Shown here in pieces: positions 8,505 through 20,208 of a DNA stretch of 64,000 nucleotides (the stretch's first letter is position 1; each line of letters opens with the position of its first letter). Where the stretch lies: NCBI GenBank assembly GCA_964036665.1, contig OZ038529.1:12656060-12720059 (forward strand), in the 5' to 3' direction. This DNA is from Gordius sp. MW1 (taxonomy: Eukaryota; Nematomorpha; Gordioida; Gordea; Gordiidae). Under the pieces are notes generated by a model, which made no database searches, had not been told where the DNA came from, and saw only the letters and a list, made by a program, of their open reading frames with translations. Made by a program: the position numbers and the translations under genes.

Positions 8505-9358
8505 CTGCATAGCTTGTAGCAGTACAGTACGCTACGCACTACCTCCTACCCCTCCCTCCCTAGCTTATGCATATGGATATGTATGCGTCATAGCATAGTA
8601 GCGCATCGCCTCCCATACAAAATAATATTTGGGTTATGTGGGGTTGGAACGGGGTTGGGAAATGGGATGGCCCGGAGTAGAGCAGGGTTGGAGCAAGGCG
8701 ACTGCCTTGCTCTTTGGGTGTGAATATTTTGGAGCAAGGGTATCCCCATGCTCGCATTATACGCTGGGTTGTGTGAGAAGGGAAAGAGAAGGGAAAGAGA
8801 AGGGGGGGAGTTATATGGTATGGTGCTGTGCTATTACTACATGCGTGATATAAGATAAGGATAAAATGTGTTAATCTAAATTAAAATAGTTTATAGATGG
8901 CCAAAACCGATAGAATACATTTACATTTTTTATTACAATATAGTAGAGTATTTATTTGCTATTATTATTTTATATATTGATATTAGGATACAATATTATT
9001 TTAATTTATTTTTTAAATCAAAACAAATGATAATTAAGAATTTATTTTATAAAATTGCTTAGTGACCGTCATTCCGAAATATTAGGATATAAAAACCATA
9101 CCTTATGAATGGAAACCCCAAGGTGACGGGGTTTTGCATTTCGTTCCGACCTAATGTTTTGGGCTAGAGTTTGAATCTTGCCCCAAAATTTTAGTTAGGG
9201 ACGTTGGGGAACCCTTAGGTGGATGCAAAACCCATGCTAAGCCTAAAAGGTTTTAGGTTAGGTAAGTTTAAAACCTCGAGGTTTTAAAACAACTTAACCT
9301 AAAACCTGACCTTGGGCGAACCTCGGTTCCGCCCCACCTAAGGTTTTTCCCACCACTA
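8505..9358 (-). repeat. Right inverted arm of the hAT-like element
   Basis: The reverse complement of the left arm with scattered substitutions and indels. It is about 30 bp longer, partly because of an 11-bp tandem duplication of GAGAAGGGAAA (8775-8796) and an insertion containing CCAAGGTGACGGGG near 9120. The frame at 8560-8757 (minus) is the counterpart of 7471-7668. The two 65-residue products differ at three positions, with about two silent changes, which gives no sign of protein-level constraint. Confidence 0.85.
9251..9304. repeat. XhoI-centred palindrome, right subterminal
   Basis: The counterpart of 6946-6999. TTTTAGGTTAGG and TTAACCTAAAA flank a central AAAACCTCGAGGTTTT, with symmetry around 9277/9278. 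Retention of the palindrome in both arms, despite other changes nearby, is consistent with a role in transposition but could also reflect young age. Confidence 0.65.
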
Positions 9359-9359
9359 G

Positions 9360-11040
9360 TTGCGATTAGTTTGTTGTATCGCAGCGTGAGTGCTTAATTT
9401 TTCAAAAATGCACTATGCGATCATGATTTCAAAGTATTTTCTGATTCTGATAAATTTTTACATGGGATCATAGAAACCACGTCTGAAAACGACAACTTTC
9501 ATCGGATGCATACGGTTAAAAGAAAAATATGTGAAAAATTTTGAGGTAAAAATATTTATTTTTTTCGATTCTATGTGAAAGAGCATGAAAAAATATATAA
9601 AAGTAAGCCAATTTGAGAATCCTATTATCCTCGATTGACTTCCGAAAAGAGGTTTTAAGCTACGAGAACTATCATTTTGACAAAAGACAACGTTTTATTG
9701 TTGCGATTAATTTGTTGTATCGCAACGTGATGCTTAATTTTTTAAAATGGCTCTATGCGATCATGATTTCAAAGTAATATTTTTCTGATTCTGATAAATT
9801 TTTACTTGGGATCATAGAAACCAAGTCTGAAAACGACAACTTTCATCGGATCAATACGGTTCAAAGAGAAATATGTGAAAAATTTTGAGGTAAAAATATT
9901 TATTTTTTTCAATTCTATGTGAAAGAGCATGAAAAAATTTATAAAAGTAAGCCAATTTGAGAATCCTATTATCCTCGATTTACTTCTGAAAAGAGGTTTT
10001 AAGCTGCCAGAACTATTCATTTTGACAAAAGACAACGTTTTATCGTTGCGATTAGTTTGTTGTATCGCAACGTGAGTGCTTAATTTTTCAAAAATGCACT
10101 ATGCGATCATGATTTCAAAGTAATATTTTTCTGATTCTGATAAATTTTTACTTGGGATCATAAAAACCACGTCTGAAAACGACAACTTTCATCGGATGCC
10201 TACGGTTGAAAGAAAAATATGTGAAAAATTTTGAGGTAAAAATATTTATTTTTTTCAATTCTATGTGAAAGAGCATGAAAAAATATATAAAAGTAAGCCA
10301 ATTTGAGAATCCTATTATCCTCGATTGACTTCCGAAAAGAGGTTTTAAGCTGCGAGAACTATCATTTTGACAAAAGACAACGTTTTATTGTTGCGATTAG
10401 TTTGTTGTATCGCAGCGTGAGTGCTTAATTTTTCAAAAATGCACTATGCGATCATGATTTCAAAGTATTTTCTGATTCTGATAAATTTTTACATGGGATC
10501 ATAGAAACCACGTCTGAAAACGACAACTTTCATCGGATGCATACGGTTAAAAGAAAAATATGTGAAAAATTTTGAGGTAAAAATATTTATTTTTTTCGAT
10601 TCTATGTGAAAGAGCATGAAAAAATATATAAAAGTAAGCCAATTTGAGAATCCTATTATCCTCGATTGACTTCCGAAAAGAGGTTTTAAGCTACGAGAAC
10701 TATCATTTTGACAAAAGACAACGTTTTATTGTTGCGATTAATTTGTTGTATCGCAACGTGATGCTTAATTTTTTAAAATGGCTCTATGCGATCATGATTT
10801 CAAAGTAATATTTTTCTGATTCTGATAAATTTTTACTTGGGATCATAGAAACCACGTCTGAAAACGACAACTTTCATCGGATCAATACGGTTCAAAGAGA
10901 AATATGTGAAAAATTTTGAGGTAAAAATATTTATTTTTTTCAATTCTATGTGAAAGAGCATGAAAAAATTTATAAAAGTAAGCCAATTTGAGAATCCTAT
11001 TATCCTCGATTTACTTCTGAAAAGAGGTTTTAAGCTGCGA
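9360..11040 (-). repeat. Array edge with three-monomer duplication
   Basis: The segment from 9360 is repeated from 10391 (offset 1031 bp, three monomers). Shared private variants include ATCGCAGCGTGAG, TACATGGGATC, AAAATGCACTATG and AGTATTTTCTG. These edge monomers differ more from the array consensus than inner ones do, as is usual at satellite borders where homogenisation is weaker. The first monomer is truncated by the transposon end at 9358. Confidence 0.8.
10284..10293 (+). promoter_or_regulatory. TATA-like box repeated in nearly every monomer (representative)
   Basis: TATATAAAAG lies in an A+T-rich setting just before GTAAGCC and is present in almost every monomer of the right array. 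In the left array the reverse complement CTTTTATATA holds the same place, so it was present before the two subfamilies split. It matches a Pol II TATA consensus and could drive satellite transcription towards higher coordinates in the right array. No initiator or transcript can be shown from sequence alone, and such matches are frequent by chance in A+T-rich DNA. Confidence 0.4.
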
Positions 11041-11074
11041 GAACTATCATTTTGACAAAAGACAACGTTTTATT

Positions 11075-11101
11075 GTTGCGATTAGTTTGTTGTATCGCAA
11101 C
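11075..11101. repeat. Conserved dyad in each monomer (representative)
   Basis: GTTGCGAT (11075-11082) and ATCGCAAC (11094-11101) form a perfect 8-bp inverted repeat around an 11-base loop. The dyad is found in both arrays. In one class of monomers the right half is ATCCCAAC, breaking one pair without compensation. It could be a protein-binding dyad or a processing hairpin in a transcript. The uncompensated change argues that it is not strictly required in every monomer. Confidence 0.6.
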
Positions 11102-14100
11102 GTGAGTGCTTAATTTTTAAAAATGGCTCTATGCGATCATGATTTCAAAGTAATAGTTTTCAGATTCTGATAAATTTTTACTTGGGATCATAGAAACCAC
11201 GTCTGAAAACGACAACTTTCATCGGATGAATACGGTTCAAAGAAACATATGTGAAAAATTTTGAGGTAAAAATATTAATTTTTTTCAATTCTATGTGAAA
11301 GAGCATGAAGAAATATATAAAAGTAAGCCAATTTGAGAATCCTATTATCCTCGATTGACTTCCGAAAAGAGGTTTTAAGCTGCGAAAACTATCATTTTGA
11401 CAAAAGACAACGTTTTATTGTTGCGATTAGTTTGTTGTATCGCAACGTGATGCTTAATTTTTGAAAATGGCTCTATGCGATCATGATTCAAAGTAATAGT
11501 TTTTAGATTCTGATAAATTTTTTCTTGGGATCATAGAAACCACGTCTGAAAACGACAACTTTCATCGGATGAATACGGTTCAAAGAAAAATATGTGAAAA
11601 GTTTTGAGGTAAAAATATTTATTTTTTTCAATTCTATGTGAAAGAGCATGAAAAAATATATAAAAGTAAGCCAATTTGAGAATCCTATTATCCTCGATTG
11701 ACTTCTGAAAAGAGGTTTTAAGCTGCGAGAACTATCATTTTGACAAAAGACAACGTTTTATTGTTGCGATTAGTTTGTTATATCGCAACGTGAGTGCTTA
11801 ATTTTTCAAAACTGCTCTATGCGATTATGATTTCAAAGTAATAGTTTTTTGATTCTGATAAATTTTTACTTGGGATCATAGAAACCACGTCTGAAAACGA
11901 CAACTTTCATCGGATGAATACGGTTCAAAGCAAAATATGTGAAAAATTTTGAGGTAAAAATATTTATTTTTTCGATTCTATGTGAAAGAGCATGAAAAAA
12001 TATATAAAAGTAAGCCAATTTGAAAATCCTATTATCCTCGATTGACTTCCGAAAAGAGGTTTTAAGCTGCGAGAACTATCATTTTGACCAAAGACAACGT
12101 TTTATTGTTGCGATTAGTTTGTTGTATCCCAACGTGATGCTTAATTTTTAAAAATGGCTCTATGCGATCATGATTTCAAAGTAATAGTTTTCAGATTCTG
12201 ATAAATTTTTACTTGGGATCATAGAAACCACGTCTGAAAACGACAACTTTCATCGGATGAATACGGTTCAAAGAAACATATGTGAAAATTTTGAGGTAAA
12301 AATATTAATTTTTTTCAATTCTATGTGAAAGAGCATGAAGAAATATATAAAAGTAAGCCAATTTGAGAATCCTATTATCCTCGATTGACTTCCGAAAAGA
12401 GGTTTTAAGCTGCGAGAACTATCATTTTGGCAAAAGACAACGTCTTATTGTTGCGATTAGTTTGTTGTATCGCAACGTGAGTGCTTAATTTTTCAAAACT
12501 CTATGCGATTATGATTAGTAATAGTTTTTAGATTCTGATAAATTTTTACTTGGGATCATAGAAACCACGTCTGAAAACGACAACTTTCATCGGATGAATA
12601 CGGTTCAAAGAAAAATATGTGAAAAATTTTGAGGTAAAAATATTTTTTTTTTTCGATACTATGTGAAAGAGCATAAAAAAATATATAAAAGTAAGCCAAT
12701 TTGAGAATCCTATTATCCTCGATTGACTTGCGAAAAGAGGTTTTAAGCTGCGAGAACTATCATTTTGACAAAAGACAACGTTTTATTGTTGCGATTAGTT
12801 TGTTGTATCGCAACGTGATGCTTAATTTTTGAAAATGGCTCTATGCGATCATGATTTCAAAGTAATAGTTTTCAGATTCTGATAAATTTTTACTTGGGAT
12901 CATAGAAACCACGTCTGAAAACGACAACTTTCATCGGATGCATACGGTTGAAAGAAAAATATGTGAAAAGTTTTGAGGTAAAAATATTTATTTTTTTCAA
13001 TTCTATGTGAAAGAGCATGAAAAAATATATAAAAGTAAGGCAATTTGAGAATCCTATTCCTCGATTGACTTCCGAAAAGAGGTTTTAAGCTGCGAGAACT
13101 ATCATTTTGACAAAAGACAACGTTTTGTTGTTGCGATTAGTTTGTTGTATCGCAACGTGAGTGCTTAATTTTTTAAAACTGCTCTATGCGATTATGATTT
13201 CAAAGTAATAGTTTTTAGATTCTGATAAATTTTTACTTGGGATCATAGAAACCACGTCTGAAAACGACAACTTTCATCGGATGAATACGGTTCAAAGAAA
13301 AATATGTGAAAAATTTTGAGGTAAAAATATTTATTTTTTCGATTCTATGTGAAAGAGCATGAAAAAATATATAAAAGTAAGCCAATTTGAGAATCCTATT
13401 ATCCTCGATTGACTTCCGAAAAGAGGTTTTAAGCTGCGAGAACTATCATTTTGACCAAAGACAACTTTTTATTGTTGCGATTAGTTTGTTGTATCCCAAC
13501 GTGATGCTTAATTTTTGAAAATGGCTCTATGCGATCATGATTTCAAAGTAATAGTTTTTAGATTTTGATAAATTTTTACTTGGGATCATAGGTACCACGT
13601 CTGAAAACGACAACTTTCATCGGATGAATACGGTTCAAAAAAAAATATGTGAAAAATTTTGAGGTAAAAATATTTATTTTTTTCGATTCTATGTGAAAGA
13701 GCATGAAAAAATATATAAAAGTAAGCCAATTTGAGAATCCTATTATCCTCGATTGACTTGCGAAAAGAGGTTTTAAGCTGCGAGATCTATCATTTTGACA
13801 AAAGACAACGTTTTATTGTTGCGATTAGTTTGCTGTATCGCAACGTGATGCTTAATTTTTGAAAATGGCTCTATGCGATCATAATTTCAAAGTAATAGTT
13901 TTCAGATTCTGATAAATTTTTACTTGGGATCATAGAAACCACGTCTGAAAACGACAAATCGGATGCATACGGTTGAAAGAAAAATATGTGAAAAATTTTG
14001 AGGTAAAAATATTTATTTTTTTTCAATTTTATGTGAAAGAGCATGAAAAAATATATAAAAGTAAGCCAATTTGAGAATCCTATTATCCTCGATTGACTTC

Positions 14101-17100
14101 CGAAAAGAGGTTTTAAGCTGCGAGAACTATCATTTTGACAAAAGACAACGTTTTATTGTTGCGATTAGTTTGTTGTATCGCAACGTGAGTGCTTAATTTT
14201 TCAAAACTGCTCTATGCGATTATGATTTCAAAGTAATAGTTTTTAGATTCTGATAAATTTTTACTTGGGATCATAGAAACCACGTCTGAAAACGACAACT
14301 TTCATCGGATGAATACGGTTCAAAGAAAAATATGTGAAAAATTTTGAGGTAAAAATATTTATTATTTTCGATACTATGTGAAAGAGCATAAAAAAATATA
14401 TAAAAGTAAGCCAATTTGAGAATCCTATTATCCTCGATTGACTTGCGAAAAGAGGTTTTAAGCTGCGAGAACTATCATTTTGACAAAAGACAACGTTTTA
14501 TTGTTGCGATTAGTTTGTTGTATCGCAACGTGAGTGCTTAATTTTTTAAAACTGCTCTATGCGATTATGATTTCAAAGTAATAGTTTTTAAATTCTGATA
14601 AATTTTTACTTGGGATCATAGAAACCACGTCTGAAAACGACAACTTTCATCGGATGAATTCGGTTCAAAGAAAAATATGTGAAAAATTTTGAGGTAAAAA
14701 TATTTATTTTTTCGATTCTATGTGAAAGAGCATGAAAAAATATATAAAAGTAAGCCAATTTGAGAATCCTATTATCCTCGATTGACTTCCGAAAAGAGGT
14801 TTTAAGCTGCGAGAACTATCATTTTGACCAAAGACAACGTTTTATTGTTGCGATTAGTTTGTTGTATCCCAACGTGATGCTTAATTTTTGAAAATGGCTC
14901 TATGCGATCATGATTTCAAAGTAATAGTTTTTAGATTCTGATAAATTTTTACTTGGGATCATAGGTACCACGTCTGAAAACGACAACTTTCATCGGATGA
15001 ATGAGGTTCAAAGAAAAATATGTGAAAAATTTTGAGGTAAAAATATTTATTTTTTTCAATTCTATGTGAAAGAGCATGAAAAAATATATAAAAGTAAGCC
15101 AATTTGAGAATCCTATTATCCTCGATTGACTTGCGAAAAGAGGTTTTAAGCTGCGAGAACTATCATTTTGACAAAAGACAACGTTTTATTGTTGCGATTA
15201 GTTTGTTGTATCGCAACGTGATGCTTAATTTTTGAAAATGGCTCTATGCGATCATGATTCAAAGTAATAGTTTTTAGATTCTGATAAATTTTTTCTTGGG
15301 ATCATAGAAACCACGTCTGAAAACGACAACTTTCATCGGATGAATACGGTTCAAAGAAAAATATGTGAAAAGTTTTGAGGTAAAAATATTTATTTTTTTC
15401 AATTGTATGTGAAAGAGCATGAAAAAATATATAAAAGTAAGCCAATTTGAGAATCCTATTATCCTCGATTGACTTCCGAAAAGAGGTTTTAAGCTGCGAG
15501 AACTATCATTTTGACAAAAGACAACGTTTTATTGTTGCGATTAGTTTGTTGTATCGCAACGTGAGTGCTTAATTTTTCAAAACTGCACTATGCGATTATG
15601 ATTTCAAAGTAATAGTTTTTAGATTCTGATAAATTTTTACTTGGGATCATAGAAACCACGTCTGAAAACGACAACTTTCATCGGATGAATACGGTTCAAA
15701 GAAAAATATGTGAAAAATTTTGAGGTAAAAATATTTATTTTTTCGATTCTATGTGAAAGAGCATGAAAAAATATATAAAAGTAAGCCAATTTGAGAATCC
15801 TATTATCCTCGATTGACTTCCGAAAAGAGGTTTTAAGCTGCGAGAACTATCATTTTGACCAAAGACAACGTTTTATTGTTGCGATTAGTTTGTTGTATCC
15901 CAACGTGATGCTTAATTTTTAAAAATGGCTCTATGCGATCATGATTTCAAAGTAATAGTTTTCAGATTCTGATAAATTTTTACTTGGGATCATAGAAACC
16001 ACGTCTGAAAACGACAACTTTCATCGGTTGAATACGGTTCAAAGAAACATATGTGAAAAATTTTGAGGTAAAAATATTAATTTTTTTCAATTCTATGTGA
16101 AAGAGCATGAAGAAATATATAAAAGTAAGCCAATTTGAGAATCCTATTATCCTCGATTGACTTCCGAAAAGAGGTTTTAAGCTGCGAGAATTATCATTTT
16201 GACAAAAGACAACGTTTTATTGTTGCGATTAGTTTGTTGTATCGCAACGTGAGTGCTTAATTTTTCAAAACTGCTCTATGCGATTATGATTTCAAAGTAA
16301 TAGTTTTTAGATTCTGATAAATTTTTACTTGGGATCATAGAAACCACGTCTGAAAACGACAACTTTCATCGGATGAATACGGTTCAAAGAAAAATATGTG
16401 AAAAATTTTGAGGTAAAAATATTTATTTTTTTCGATACTATGTGAAAGAGCATAAAAAAATATATAAAAGTAAGCCAATTTGAGAATCCTATTATCCTCG
16501 ATTGACTTGCGAAAAGAGGTTTTAAGCTGCGAGAACTATCATTTTGACAAAAGACAACGTTTTATTGTTGCGATTAGTTTGTTGTATCGCAACGTGAGTG
16601 CTTAATTTTTTAAAACTGCTCTATGCGATTATGATTTCAAAGTAATAGTTTTTAGATTCTGATAAATTTTTACTTGGGATCATAGAAACCACGTCTGAAA
16701 ACGACAACTTTCATCGGATGAATACGGTTCAAAGAAAAATATGTGAAAAATTTTGAGGTAAAAATATTTATTTTTTTGATTCTATATGAAAGAGCATGAA
16801 AAAATATATAAAAGTAAGCCAATTTGAGAATCTTATTATCCTCGATTGACTTCCGAAAAGAGGTTTTAAGCTGCGAGAACTATCATTTTGACCAAAGACA
16901 ACGTTTTATTGTTGCGATTAGTTTGTTGTATCCCAACGTGATGCTTAATTTTTGAAAATGGCTCTATGCGATCATGATTTCAAAGTAATAGTTATTAGAT
17001 TCTGATAAATTTTTACTTGGGATCATAGGTACCACGTCTGAAAACGACAACTTTCATCGGATGAATTAGGTTCAAAGAAAAATATGTGAAAAATTTTGAG

Positions 17101-17306
17101 GTAAAAATATTTATTTTTTCAATTCTATGAGAAAGAGCATGAAAAAATATATAAAAGTAAGCCAATTTGAGAATCCTATTATCCTCGATTGACTTGCGAA
17201 AAGAGGTTTTAAGCTGCGAGAACTATCATTTTGACAAAAGACAACGTTTTATTATTGCGATTAGTTTGTTGTATCGCAACGTGATGCTTAATTTTTGAAA
17301 ATGGCT

Positions 17307-17558
17307 CTATGCGATCATAATTTCAAAGTAATAGTTTTCAGATTCTGATAAATATTTACTTGGGATCATAGAAACCACGTCTGAAAACGACAAATCGGAT
17401 GCATACGGTTGAAAGAAAAATATGTGAAAAATTTTGAGGTAAAAATATTTATTTTTTTCAATTCTATGTGAAAGAGCATGAAAAAATATATAAAAGTAAG
17501 CCAATTTGAGAATCCTATTATCCTCGATTGACTTCCGAAAAGAGGTTTTAAGCTGCAA
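17307..17558 (-). other. Recurrent 83-codon open frame in one monomer subtype (probably not a gene)
   Basis: In one subtype a five-base deletion (CTTTC missing, leaving CGACAAATCGG) extends an open frame to 83 codons, rich in F, Y, I, K and S. The same frame recurs at 25190, 31006, 34098, 48490, 51584 and 60856, and shortened at 20403 and 26219. It begins at TTG, not ATG, and its conservation follows from the near-identity of the DNA blocks. The plus-strand 60-codon frame at 34643-34825 is another chance product of satellite variation. I list the frame so that it is not mistaken for a conserved gene family. Confidence 0.5.
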
Positions 17559-20208
17559 GAACTATCATTTTGACAAAAGACAACGTTTTATTGTTGCGAT
17601 TAGTTTGTTGTATCGCAACGTGATGCTTAATTTTTGAAAATGGCTCTATGCGATCATGATTCAAAGTAATAGTTTTTAGATTCTGATAAATTTTTTCTTG
17701 GGATCATAGAAACCACGTCTGAAAACGACAACTTTCATCGGATGAATACGGCGGTTCAAAGAAAAATATGTGAAAAGTTTTGAGGTTAAAATATTTATTT
17801 TTTTCAATTCTATGTGAAAGAGCATGAAAAAATATATAAAAGTAAGCCAATTTGAGAATCCTATTATCCTCGATTGACTTCCGAAAAGAGGTTTTAAGCT
17901 GCGAGAACTATCATTTTGACAAAAGACAACGTTTTATTGTTGCGATTAGTTTGTTGTATCGCAACGTGAGTGCTTAATTTTTCAAAACTGCTCTATGCGA
18001 TTATGATTTCAAAGTAATAGTTTTTAGATTCTGATAAATTTTTACTTGGGATCATAGAAACCACGTCTGAAAACGACAACTTTCATCGGATGAATACGGT
18101 TCAAAGAAAAATATGTGAAAAATTTTGAGGTAAAAATATTTATTTTTTCGATTCTATGTGAAAGAGCATGAAAAAATATATAAAAGTAAGCCAATTTGAG
18201 AATCCTATTATCCTCGATTGACTTCCGAAAAGAGGTTTTAAGCTGCGAGAACTATCATTTTGACAAAAGACAACGTTTTATTGTTGCGATTAGTTTGTTG
18301 TATCGCAACGTGAGTGCTTAATTTTTAAAAACTGCTCTATGCGATTATGATTTCAAAGTAATAGTTTTTAGATTCTGATAAATTTTTACTTGGGATCATA
18401 GGTACCACGTCTGAAAACGACAACTTTCATCGGATGAATTAGGTTCAAAGAAAAATATGTGAAAAATTTTGAGGTAAAAATATTTATTTTTTTCAATTCT
18501 ATGTGAAGGAGCATGAAAAAATATATAAAAGTAAGCCAATTTGAGAATCCTATTATCCTCGATTGACTTGCGAAAAGAGGATTTAAGCTGCGAGAACTAT
18601 CATTTTGACAAAAGACAACGTTTTATTGTTGCGATTAGTTTGTTGTATCCCAACGTGATGCTTAATTTTTGAAAATGGCTCTATGCGATCATGATTTCAA
18701 AGTAATAGTTATTAGATTCTGATAAATTTTTACTTGGGATCATAGGTACCACGTCTGAAAACGACAACTTTCATCGGATGAATTAGGTTCAAAGAAAAAT
18801 ATGTGAAAAATTTTGAGGTAAAAATATTTATTTTTTCTAATTCTATGAGAAAGAGCATGAAAAAATATATAAAAGTAAGCCAATTTGAGAATCCTATTAT
18901 CCTCGATTGACTTGCGAAAAGAGGTTTTAAGCTGCGAGAACTATCATTTTGACAAAAGACAACGTTTTATTGTTGCGATTAGTTTGTTGTATCGCAACGT
19001 GAGTGCTTAATTTTTAAAAACTGCTCTATGCGATTATGATTTCAAAGTAATAGTTTTTAGATTCTGATAAATTTTTACTTGGGATCATAGAAACCACGTC
19101 TGAAAACGACAACTTTCATCGGATGAATACGGTTCAAAGAAAAATATGTGAAAAATTTTGAGGTAAAAATATTTATTTTTTCGATTCTATGTGAAAGAGC
19201 ATGAAAAAATATATAAAAGTAAGCCAATTTGAGAATCCTATTATCCTCGATTGACTTCCGAAAAGAGGTTTTAAGCTGCGAGAACTATCATTTTGACAAA
19301 AGACAACGTTTTATTGTTGCGATTAGTTTGTTGTATCGCAACGTGAGTGCTTAATTTTTAAAAATGGCTCTATGCGATCATGATTTCAAAGTAATAGTTT
19401 TCAGATTCTGATAAATTTTTACTTGGGATCATAGAAACCACGTCTGAAAACGACAACTTTCATCGGATGAATACGGTTCAAAGAAACATATGTGAAAAAT
19501 TTTGAGGTAAAAATATTAATTTTTTTCAATTCTATGTGAAAGAGCATGAAGAAATATATAAAAGTAAGCCAATTTGAGAATCCTATTATCCTCGATTGAC
19601 TTCCGAAAAGAGGTTTTAAGCTGCGAGAATTATCATTTTGACAAAAGACAACGTTTTATTGTTGCGATTAGTTTGTTGTATCGCAACGTGAGTGCTTAAT
19701 TTTTCAAAACTGCTCTATGCGATTATGATTTCAAAGTAATAGTTTTTAGATTCTGATAAATTTTTACTTGGGATCATAGAAACCACGTCTGAAAACGACA
19801 ACTTTCATCGGATGAATACGGTTCAAAGAAAAATATGTGAAAAATTTTGAGGTAAAAATATTTATTTTTTTCGATTCTATGTGAAAGAGCATGAAAAAAT
19901 ATATAAAAGTAAGCCAATTTGAGAATCCTATTATCCTCGATTGACTTCCGAAAAGAGGTTTTAAGCTGCGAGAACTATCATTTTGACCAAAGACAACGTT
20001 TTATTGTTGCGATTAGTTTGTTGTATCCCAACGTGATGCTTAATTTTTGAAAATGGCTCTATGCGATCATGATTTCAAAGTAATAGTTTTTAGATTCTGA
20101 TAAATTTTTACTTGGGATCATAGGTACCACGTCTGAAAACGACAACTTTCATCGGATGAATTAGGTTCAAAGAAAAATATGTGAAAAATTTTGAGGTAAA
20201 AATATTTA

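Larger units (their letters stand above)
6903..9358. mobile_element. hAT-like DNA element with long inverted arms
   Basis: The left end reads TAGTGATGGGAAAACC and the reverse complement of the right end reads TAGTGGTGGGAAAAACC. The YARNG start and GTGRTGGG core are typical of hAT-superfamily termini. Similarity continues inwards for about 820-855 bp, making long inverted arms around a core of about 780 bp. No transposase frame is present, so the element would be non-autonomous. hAT elements make 8-bp target duplications, but here the flanks are GTTCTCGC on the left and, read in the same sense, ATCGCAAC on the right. They do not match, which suggests a chimera of two insertions or a rearrangement. 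Other superfamilies with similar ends cannot be excluded. Confidence 0.7.
11041..20208 (-). repeat. Mixed-order satellite monomers, source of later blocks
   Basis: About 27 monomers of all the main subtypes. The stretch from about 14.5 to 17.6 kb has the same subtype order as three later blocks, marked by GAATGAGG at 14999 (others at 22192, 28008 and 31444) and then AATTGTATG, ACTGCACTATG, CGGTTGAATACGG and TAGTTATTAG in that order. It lacks the extra two-monomer duplication seen at 22-25 kb. Two adjacent GGTACC monomers at 18.4-18.75 kb are a local irregularity. Confidence 0.75.
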
